From Limnoperna fortunei (taxonomy: Eukaryota > Mollusca > Bivalvia > Mytilida > Modiolidae), in the NCBI GenBank assembly GCA_944474755.1, contig OX104118.1:73859865-73923864 (forward strand): DNA of 64,000 bases, given 5' to 3'. Positions 15,001 to 27,000 of the stretch are shown here, piece by piece. The notes beneath the pieces were generated by a model that was not told the DNA's origin, searched no databases, and saw nothing but the letters and a program-made list of their open reading frames with translations. Every line of letters starts with the position of its first letter. Position 1 is the first letter of the stretch. A program made the translations under genes and the position numbers.

Positions 15001-18000
15001 TTTATATTTCGGTAAATTTTATTTTTAGATGTTTTGAGAATGCCAAAAGTGTATATAGTCATGTGTATCATATCCATCTTAGTCGGAATACAGAAGGTTA
15101 CTGTCTGTGGGAAGGTTGTGAAAAATTGTTACGGAAGAGATGGTCACTGGCTACCCATGTTCAGGTATGAGTTTACTTAGCCACCGAGGTCACACTAAGG
15201 AAACTTTGAGGAGTTAGATTGTTCCTGTCAGATTTAATGGCTATCATAGTAGATGACTATCATAACCACTCGACCCTCAAAATATTATGAGAATACTGGT
15301 TATGTCAATTGGTTATTTAAGTCTCATGAAGTAAATTATACATATACATAGATAAAGTATAAGCAGACATTGTCCAACATACATAATATGTCAACAATAA
15401 AATGTTGTCAGATACTATACCATTGTATATGTTATATATTGATAATGTTTTTCCCTGAACAATGCTACATTCTGTGCTTATTTGCATTCAGTCGACTAGC
15501 AAGCTTGAAATTAAAGACACCACAGATACACTTAGGTCAAACCCTTACTTAGACCTACTTCTAGAAATAGATTGGGAAATCTACAAACTAGACTCTATTA
15601 CTTTCCAATTGGCAACTTCCCATTCATTGAAAGCAACATTCTAGCAGCTCTGGCATATTGTTTGTACATATCACAACTTGTACGTAATTCTAGATCCTGC
15701 AATCAGTATTCTGTATTCTGCTGTTGACTTCAGTGGTACTCAAACAAGTGTTTGTTGTATCATAGGTAGTCTTTCCTATTCCAGGTTTGACTTTTTCCAA
15801 AACATGACAATGAGTAACTCAAGTGGAACAGAATCCTATCAATTTTGGGGAAATATGTGAAATTTCAAGGTCACAGTTGCTAAAAAATGTTAGAAAATCC
15901 CGGACAACTCAAAAGTGTGCATTTGATTCAATGAAACTTAAGATATTATTACATATCAGTTAGGTAAGAAGCCTATTGATGCTGGAGGAATTCCATCAAA
16001 GGTGGGGGTCTCCATTGGGCAAGAAGTGGTAGAGATTTTTACAAAAAAGTTTTCAAAATGTACTTGGGGTATCAGTGATGGCTAGATCGACTTTTTCTAG
16101 TTTTCATTAAAAATTCATTGCTTTTAAATGTATTTATTTGTGAGTTGTATGTTTGCAGGACCACCATTGTTCAGAACCTGCTTTACAAAATGCAGCCATT
16201 CGGCGATTCCAAGCTACACAGACTGGTACTCCAGCTCAGTCTCCCAGAGTTCCAGCTTTAGTTTATCCACCAGATGCTGCTTGGCAGGCAATCAGAAGGT
16301 TCACACCAAAGGCACCATATCCTGAATTTGTGGTAAGCCTACAATGTTAACACATATTTGTGCCATGTAAGTTGTTTTCTCTATATTTTTATGCCCCCAC
16401 GAGGACATGTCCGGGGGCATTAAGTTTAACTCATGTCCGTCTGTCCGTACGTCCGTCTGAACGAATTTCTGTCAAGCTTTTCTCAGAAACCATACATGAG
16501 AACAATTTGAAATTTGGCAGGGTGGTTCAGTATCACAAGTTGTACGTTGTCGCGTGAGATATTCAAGTCCCGTGAAAATTGCAAGCACGCATGTGCAAAA
16601 TATTATTTCTTTAAAAGTCACTTCCGCGGTGAGAAAAGCAAGTTTGACTCTTTTCTCTTCAAAATTTCCGGTTTTAAAGGTATATTGAAGAAGGGGGTAA
16701 ATAAATTATTGTGGTTCTGTCAACACAGAATAATAATAAGAAAATTAAATATGTTTATTATATGACCAATTTATACTTTTTTATTTCAAAAAGATAATTT
16801 TAAGTAAAAGTTATTAATCGTGAACTATTAACACCCCGTGGATATATGATCATAAATGTAATTTATGTGATCATATTTAAATATAGGATACAATTGTTAT
16901 ATTATATGATATTAAACTTGAGTAAAAATTGCATTTCAACTAAGGGCTTTTCCAGAAAAAAATGTACAGGGGGGCGAGAACGCAGGTTAATTTTTTTTTC
17001 CTTGGTAGGGGGGGTTGAGGGTATTTCTATTTTGGTGGGTGTAGGTACGTTCTTATTAAAATAATCGCGGTTGTCGGTGTTTTTCTGTTTCTATTTCGCC
17101 AAACGCGGTGCTTTCGACGACGTCCGCGCGATTTTTGACTGACGATTTTGTCGGATGAATGCAAGGGGAATAACCGATCATAAATAAACTTTTGAATGTT
17201 TACGCCCGAAAGTTCCGAATGGGACTGGTTGCCGATTTTCTATATTGGATTGCTCTGCTCTATTATTAACCAGATGTTGTAAAAGCCCGAGTATACCGAA
17301 AATGCAAAAGTTTTTGTCGGTTTTTTTGTAAGCGTGGTAGCGTCTCAGTTTGCGTAGCACTGCCAAAACATACATCAATAAAATGAAATACAGCAAAGCC
17401 CTAAGACAATTACCTGTCATTTATAGAAATTTCGTACCGTATAGTTTTAATTTACTAGGTTAAAATGCCGTTTGAAGTGGCATGTTTTGATATGAACTCG
17501 GCGGACAGAAAACTCTAAATTAAAAATATAAATAGGAATGGTGACTAATCGCGACCTATAAATTAATAAATCAATTATAATATTACGTCTTCGTTCCAAT
17601 TTTCAGCTTTCAAAACCACCGGGAACAAATTTGTGTCAGCTTTTTCGGTGACAAAATGCCGAAAAGGGGGGTGTTGGAAGCAACTCGACGTACGCTTCGA
17701 AAAATATTTAGCATCTGTCTGCCAAAGTAGAATAGATAACGCATCAGTACTCATTAAATATATAATATATAATAGTATTACGTCTTTTGTGTAATTTGTG
17801 GGTCTCGAAGCAGCTTTGAACAAATTTGTGTCGGCTTTTACTACAAAAAGTGGGGGAGGCTGAAATACATTTGTTGCAATGTAATGGTAAATTTTTGGAG
17901 CTGCGTATGCATTAGAGAAAAAAAGTGTGGTATAATCATAACAATCATTAAAATATATTATAGAAATCCCAAATCAACATAATTGTTCAATATATACAAG

Positions 18001-21000
18001 TATATAATCAAGACATGAACAAATTTTTAAACCTTCAATTCAGGAATATTAAACCATGTAGACAAATATTCTTGTCTGCCATTGGAAAACAATGTAAAAG
18101 TAAAGGAAAAATGTTTTTTTTTGTTGTAGCATTAAAGACCCTATGCTTTTTACACTGAGGGTTTGTACAGACAATGAAAGTTGCACTCCTTGTCCTAGTT
18201 AAACACATCAGTCAATATGCTACCCTTAAAATTCTCAATGTCGCAAATTTTCTTTGCAAGAGTTTCAAAGTCCACTAAGATTTATTTAGTAGACACAATG
18301 CAAAATACAGTGACCATTAGTGACCCATAAGCAGAATGGAAACAATGTTTCTTTTTTTTTTGATGGATTGATTGACTCAACTACATGACACTTATTTCAG
18401 TCAGTATAAATAGTGAAGAAAACTCCATAAACTACATAAAACTGCTACTATGAAAGATTTAAACATAATGTTATTTACAAAACATTAAATAAATTTATAT
18501 TAATTTATTCAGGCATAATAACAACCATGGGTTGTAAAATACAAAATTATATAAAAAATTGAAATAACAGAAATACAAAATAATACATATTTTAGTAATC
18601 GAAAAGTTTCTGACCATCTTAATTTTATGAAAAAAAAACTTAATTTATAATAACATGAACAATTAAGGAAGAAGTTATATTCATCTTTAAAGACATTACA
18701 TAATTTACAGGGACTTTGTTGTCTTGGTATTTTCTTATTACATCCAGTTTTAATTAACAGAGGATAGTTACTGGTATGAAATTGCGTTATTAGCTGCCTG
18801 TTTACACATTTTTTTCTCTTCGCATGAATTTCTCATTATTAGTCTATTATTCAATGAGAAATTTATCATTTTTTCTGAAGGCAATATATTGCAATGAGAC
18901 AGGTCAGACATTAACTTATTGAATGAGTGAATACATGTTATAAAACTCATTTACTGTCATTTTATTCCATAGAAACAAATTATACTGACCCCAAATGCTG
19001 TGATGAATTTTTAGATTTCTTTATAAACTCACATGCTAGGGCCAACAACTCATTTTAAGGAATATATCTCTGTCTTAGTGTCTATAAAATAGATCTATTG
19101 ACACTATTATTTTTATAAATTTCTTTAAAAAAATGCATGTTCCTTTAATACACAGAACTTACTTCCCATTTTATTTCCCTTTTTCTTTTGTTTAAAGGGA
19201 TGATCACAGACTTTAAAATTGTGTTAATAGCTGCCAGTTTTTAAATCTTACTTCTTGCCGGAGATAAGTTTCCATAAATTTTAATATCACATTTTTGTAA
19301 ACTATAAAATAATATTAAAAAATACCAGTTTGATTTTAAGTGTTTGTTTAAGGTCTTAAATTTTTTTGGAAGGGATGCTTAAGTTTACTAAATGGTTTAT
19401 CAAGAAAAGTTAATTATGCCATGCAATATCAGCTTCACATTCAATGAATATCATAGAAGCAAACCTTCATTAGATAAATTTTGTACCTACCATAATAGCT
19501 AACTCGATAATGTTTGTAAAAAAAGGGATTTATACTATCACAATGAAGTCCAAAAAATTATATTACTGCTCAAAATTTAATCTCCCAAGCTCACTTTTTT
19601 CAGACATAAAAAAGCAAAGCCTATTTATAAAATACTTGACATGTATATAAATTTCTCCATATAAATAAATTTAAGCAATGACATCAAATTCTAAAATTAA
19701 ATAAATTCTTTGTTTTAAACTGCATGATGCTACATTTGACTTTATTTGGAAATCAAAATGTATATATACATGTAAAACAGTTATAGTTATAAATAATAAA
19801 GACCCTCACTTGTTTTAAACAGAAATAAGTTGCAAAATAATGATGAAAAATTAACATCACAGCAATAAATGTCAGAAATATTAACAAGTTATTTTGATGT
19901 AAGCAGTATGTTATTTAAATTCATCTGTTGTGAAAAGTAACCTACATGTATGGGCCAGCTGAAAAAAATCTTTTAATTCAACTAGAAGTTGTGGAGGCCA
20001 CAGTATATGAAATGGTTGGTTATAGAATTATAGGCATCATTAAACTGTGTGATTGTTGGAATTCAATATAAACATTATGACACTATAAATATATGAATTT
20101 TTCATTCCTTAAAGGTTTACCCTCTTAAAAGTGGGGGTGGGTGTGTACATGTGTGTGAAAAGGGGAGGGGGTAGGGGGCTATGTCACTCTAGGTGTAATA
20201 TGAGTTATTAAATGCCAAAAACATATATCAACATTTAATTATCAACAGACAGCATATTTGAAACTATTATACGTCTTATGTCTGCTGTGTATACAAATTC
20301 ACTACAAACACGAAGGCACATGGAGCTTTCCTCAATTCCTATCAAATTGCACCATGTCTTGGCACAAAATAATTCTTGGGAATTTGTTATATACTAGACT
20401 TTTAACGAGTCAAATTTAAACAAACATTTCTTCTTCAAAACGACAGTTTCGTGGATTAAACATGATTTGTGTTCATCAACATTTGAAAACTCGCACGTGT
20501 TTTGGTCATGTTGGTAAACAACCTCGTGGCTTTTTACGATAAATGGTGACACAATTCAACTGGCATAACAAGAAGGATTCGAATATAATCACACAAGTGT
20601 GGACTGTGAGCACGCTCACAAAGCGATACCCACCACTTTGCTTTCAAGTCCAGTGATCTTCCCTAAATGATATATGAGGTCAATAAAAATCCTTCATGCA
20701 CATCTACATATAATGTACTTCCTTTATGCTAAGTTTCATTAAATTTCATCAAGCCGTTTAGGAGGAGTTGCGCTTACAAGGGATGTGGACAGATGGACAG
20801 ACAGACAGACAGGGTGATTCCTATATACCCCCCAAACAAGTTTGCGGGGGGTATAATAATCATATTGATATATCAATTTTATTTTATAGGTGGGGGTTAC
20901 TTTCCATAAAAACATTTTCTAGGTTGTGCCTCTAAAAAAATTAAAATTTTAGTGGTGGTACCCCATTTTTTGAGCTGCGTTCTCGCCCCCCTGTACATTT

Positions 21001-24000
21001 TTTTCTGGAAAAGCCCTAAAATGAATATTTTAAACAACATGAAATGTAAATGACCAGCATCTTTAATCCATATAGGCCTCGATTTGACTTCAAGTGCAAT
21101 TCTCATGAATGTACACTTATTTGTAATTCAGTAGACCATTATAGGCAATCAGTGCTTTGGTTTGACCAGACTTGTCATTATCATGGCTGTATAAAAGTAC
21201 TTATTTAAACATTTAGGTCAACCAACAATATTGCAGTTGCCCATTATACGCAATCGGTGCCTCTGCTTGACCAGACTTGCAATTCTCATGGCTCTTAAGT
21301 ACTTCAACATCTAGGTCAACCAACAATATTTCAGTAGTCTAGTTTAGGCAATCAGAGCCTCGATTGACCAGACTTGCAATTCTCATGGCTGTAAAAGTAC
21401 TTTATTTAAATTTAGGTAAACCTAAATAATTATTTCAACATTTAACTTTGACCTTTACCTTGTGACCTTTTTCAAGGTAAATGTCAATGATGATCATTAC
21501 AACTTTACGCCTCTATCACAGCTGGTTCAAAAGTTAACATGGTACAAAATTAACTTGCAATAAAAAGGGTTAGAGAATTCATATAAGGAGGAAAAATCTT
21601 TGTGCGATATATCACAACTCTGCGTAAACTCTGGTAAATGCAAGATGGTTGATATACTGTGAAAGTACTTTTCTTCGTGGGCATCAAATTTCGTGGTTTG
21701 GTGAAATTTTACTTGTTCGTGGGTTCTTAAATTCGTGGACTGACGGTTTCGGAAAATGCAAAAAAAATGGGGAAGTAGCGATCAAAATAAATGATTACAG
21801 CAGAATCATTTTCACTGTTGATATTAAATATCAACATATAAAAAAGACACAACAGTTTCCTAACCTGCTGTTGTTTACGCACGTGGTTACGATTGTACAC
21901 TAAAGTGTTCATTAGTGGTCATGATTGTGTTTATTTTGTAATTAGAATACATCATATTTTTTTTAAAAGAATGTTAATTATTTGCATCTAAATTTTAGCC
22001 TTAACAACATGAAATCAATAGGTAATTATAAACTCGGTAATGCATTTATTAATTAATTGCAGTCAACATACTTGGAGTCTATTTAATTGCAATCAAAACA
22101 AACATTCCTAGCCGAAGGGTGTTGAGTAGCAATAAACACATGTTACCAAGGTGTAAATTAATGTCATTTGTGCCTGATCGGTATTATCACAACATCCGTT
22201 TGATACAGTGTGTCATTAATATGCGCTAATAAAGATAAAATAAAGCTTATCTTTTAAATATTTTATTTTATTATTTTAATTTATGTTCAAAGAAGCAACC
22301 AAACTCATAATTCCGATAATAATTTGTTACTTTGTAAAATCGAAAATGAACACCTTATATCTCCCCTCCTTAACCGGAAGTCGATGTTTCTTCGTACTCG
22401 TTACAATAAAATGATAAATTACATTTAATAAAAACACAATTCGAACATGAAACCTGTTGACATAATCATTTAAAATGGATATTGAACTAAAACTTAGATG
22501 TGGATCGAACCACAATCGTATATTACATTTATAAATGAAAGACCAGTCTCGGACATTTCCAGATTGTTGTTCCCAAGTTCCGATCTGTTAATGAAGTTTT
22601 ATTCTTCGTTGGATTTTTAATTTTGTGGTCTGAAGCCTCCACGAAAACCACGAAAATTGATACCCCACGAATAAAAAGTATTTCACAGTATAGTGTTCAC
22701 ATTTATAAGTATATCAATATTTTACTATGCATTATACAATTAACTACTTACAGAAACAGCAAGCGTAATGTATATAGACATTATTATATTGCTATTTCTA
22801 CTTTTACTTTACACAACATTAAACTTTTGTTACGCCAAAGTAATTCCTAAAACTACGTTTAACTATTTATTCCTTTACATAAAAATGTTGACTTCTTTTA
22901 TTTATGTTATGAAATAATGACTTGTTTTATTTTTACTAAAATGTGCACAGTTGCATTTTTATAGCAGACTTTCGTTTCTCACAACCTTGTAACTCTCACG
23001 ATGACCAACGTGAGAGTTACAAGTTTGACCGGATACCGGAAGCGGAACTTGCAATTTTCACAGGACTTGCAGATCTCACGCGACAACGTCCTAAGCAACT
23101 TTCAGACCTGTCGGACAACTACTTCCTGTTTGGGACTTCATTTAGCAGGGGCATCTGTGTCCCATGGACACATTCTTCGATTTTTATACCCCCGCTCGAC
23201 AGAGTTGGGGGTATATAGTGGTCCTCATGTCCGTCCGTCCGTCTGTCCTTCCATCTGTCCTTCCATCTGTCCGTCCGTCTGTCTTTCCGTCCGTCCACAT
23301 TTGGTTTCCGGATGATAATTCAAAAAGTTTACATCCGATTTGAATGAAACTTGGGGATATTGTTATATGTCAGGTTGGTAAGAAGCCTATCTATCTTGGG
23401 GGAAATCCATCAAATTTCAAGGTCGCAGTCCACGAAAAACGTTAGGAATTTTAACAAAACTTGGTTTCCGGATGATAATTCAAAAAGTTTACATCCGATT
23501 TGAATGAATTTTGGGATATTGTTATATATCAGGTTGGTAAGAAGCCTATTGATTTTGGGGGAAATCCGTCAAATTTCACGGTCGCAGTCCACGAAAAACG
23601 TTAGGAATTTTAACAAAAACGTTGTTTCCGGACAAGAACTCAAAAAGTTTGCATCTGATTTTAATGAAACTTTGGGATTTTGTTATATATCATGTTGGTA
23701 AGAACCGTATTTGGGATATTGTTATATATCAGGTTAGAAAGAAGCCTATCGATTTTGGGTGAAATCCGTCAAATTTCTAGGTCGCAGTCCGTGAAAAACT
23801 AGAAATTTTTAGAAAAAACATTTCCGGACAATAACTCAAAATGTTTGCATCCGATTTGAATGAAACTGTGGGATATTGTTATATATTATGTAGGTAAGAA
23901 GCCTATCGATTTATGGGGAAATCTGTCAAATTTCAAGGTCACAGTCCACAAACGTTAGAAATTTTTACAAAAGCGGGGTATCAGTGATCGCTAGATCAAC

Positions 24001-27000
24001 TTTGTCTAGTTTTTAGCTCACCTGACCCGAAGGGTCAGGTGAGCTATTGCCATCACTTGGCGTCCGTCGTCGTCGTCGTCATTAACTTTTCTTTTAAAAT
24101 CTTCTCCTCCAAAACCACTGAAGGGATTGCTTTGAAACTTTGCACACATCATCAGTAAAATGTCCTCTGCCAAGCTTGCACAAATCATGGCCTCAGACCA
24201 ACCAACATGGCCACCATTGCTAAAAATAGAACAGGGGGGTCAAAATACAGTTTTTGGCTTATAGTTCAAAAAGTATAACAGATACAGGAAAACCGAAGAG
24301 ACTTTCCTTCTTCAGCATCAAAAGCTCTACAAAACACTCCATTGGGTCAAAGTTGTATGATGACTCCTTGTAGGAGTTATTGCCCTTTAATTGTCGAAAT
24401 TGATGATTTTTGCCATTTTTGCCTCAAAATCTTGAAAATTATTAGAACTAGAGAAAAAGTAAGCATTGCTTAATTGTTCTGCTCTATGAGGGCTACAAAA
24501 TTGGCTGAAGAGTCAAGATTGTCTGATTAACCGTTTAAGAGTTATTCCCCTTGAACTGTTTATTTTAATCGGTTTTAATTGATTTTTTAAAATCTTCTCC
24601 TCTGAAACCACTGAAAGTACTGCTTTGAAACTTTGTACACATCATCCGTCAAATGTCCTCAACCAAGTTTGCACCAACCATGGCCGCAGATTAACCAACG
24701 TGGCCGCCATGGCTAAAAAAAAGAACGGGGGGAGGGGTCAAAATACAATTTTTGGCTTATAGTTCAAAAAGTTTAACAGATACAGGAAAACCGAAGAGAC
24801 AAGCCTTTATCGGCATCAAAAGCTCTACGAAACACTCCATTGGGTCAAAAGTTTTATGATGACCCCTTATAGGAGTTATTGCCCTTTAATTGTCGAAATT
24901 GATTATTTTTGACATTTTTGCCCCAAAATCTTGAAAATTATTAGAACTAGAGAAAAAGTTAGCATTGCTTAATTGTTCTGCTCTATGAGGGCTACAAAAA
25001 TGACTTTAGGGTTAAGATTGTCTGATGAACAATTTAAGAGTTATTCCCCTTGAACTGTTTTTTTTTAATCGGTTTTAATTGATTTTTTTAAAATCTTCTC
25101 CTCTGAAACTACTGAAAGTACTGCTTTGAAACTTTGTACACATCATCCGTCAAATGTCCTCAACCAAGTTTGCACCAACCATGGCTGCAGATTAACCAAC
25201 ATTGCCGCCATGGCTAAAAATAGAATGGAGGGGGGGGGGGGAATACAGTTGTTGGCTTATATTTAAAAAAGTGTAACAGATACAGGAAAACCGAAGAGAC
25301 ATGCCTTCATCTGCATCAAAAGCTCTACGAAACACTCCATTGGGTTGAAGTTGTATGAAGACTCCTTATAGGAGTTATTGCCCTTTAATTGTCAAAATTG
25401 ATTATTTTTGACATTTTTGCCTCAAAATCTTGAAAATTATTTGAACTAGAGAAAAAGTTAGCATTGCTTAATTGTTCTGCTCTATGAGGGCTACAACAAT
25501 GACTTAGGGTCAAGATTGTCTGATGAACCGTTTAGGAATTATTCTCCTTGAACATTTTTTTAATCAATTTTACTTGATTTTAAAAAATCTTCTCCTCTTT
25601 AACCCATTAAAGGACTGCTTTGAAACATTGCACACATCATCTTTAGGACGTCCTCTACCAAAATTGTGCAAATCATGACACCTGACTACCTACATAGATA
25701 CGTTGGCTTAAAATAGAAAATGGGGGGTGGAGTCAAGAGAGTTTTCGACTGATAGTTAAAAAAGTATAACAGGTACAGCAAATTTGAAGTGAACCACCCT
25801 TCTCCCTCTAAGCATCAAAAGCTCCTCCTTATAGGAATTATTTCCCTTAAAAGGTCAAAATTAATGACTTTTGCAGAAGTGTTGGGCAATTCCTTATAGC
25901 AAAGAAAAGCTGGATAAAAAAGGGTTGTTTGGTTTCAGGTTCAGGTGAGTGATACAGGCTCCTGGGAGCCTCTAGTTTCAGTAATTCAGTGGTTTAGGTT
26001 TGTCTATCTGTCCCTTGACTAGTTGGATGGGGTCATTAGCAAATCAGATGTTTATTGAGGCATCAATGCTGAAATGATCATCTCATTTCTCAATGACTTG
26101 CTTCACATTTCAGTTTCAGCAATTCAAACAGATGTCACACCAATCTCGACATATTTTCACCTTAGGCTTGGTTGATTAAAAATTCAATGATAAGTGTACT
26201 AGTTGAGCAGGTTACGTAATTAATTCTCTTCCTTGTATAGATGTGTAACTTAAAGGCTACAGTTTGGGTTCTATGAATTGCAAGATGATGAGATTTAACT
26301 GTATTTATTTAACCAATGTTAAAAACAAAGTACTGAACATAAAGTTTGTTTAAATTTTATTGTTATGAAACTTACAACTGATCTTCAATATGTGATAGTT
26401 CCTTGATTCTGTATTAGTATTATTTTGTAGCATTAGGATTTATATTATCTACTTATGTCATATTATATGTTTTAATTTTAAGTGTTTCTATTATAGGAGC
26501 CTAGAGAAGGACCTGTCACAAAACATATTCGGCTCACTGCTGCCCTCATACTCAGGAATTTAGCCAGATATTCATCTTTTGGTAGAAGGTAAATTCATTG
26601 TATTTCTATTAAAATAAAATGCTGAGCATTGTATCAAGACCGCAAGTTATTTATAGCAGGATGAAAGCTTTATTTCACATCATATCTTCTCAACTAATTC
26701 TATGATATAACAGTTGACTGCCTCAAGTGTAGGGTAATTATCTATTCAGTTCAAACAAATGCATTGTGTTACTTGTTGATTTCCTACTGAACACAAACCA
26801 GAAGGTAGAACAAAACATAGAGATTAGGAATAACTAATGTTATGTGCAGGTATTTTTAAAATGCAACTTGGTGTGCTACGGTGGTAGTCGGGAGAAAAAC
26901 AGACACATCAAGGATATATAATCAAAACCTGTTATCGCTATTTTGCAGTATTTTACTTTGATCTTAGTGTGCGATATTATTCCATCTCACTCTACTAGCT

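Noticed and set aside
23001..23315. 104-codon frame with a Pro/Ser/Val repeat tail
   Set aside because: It spans a hairpin repeat end and the CCGTC microsatellite of a family I element.
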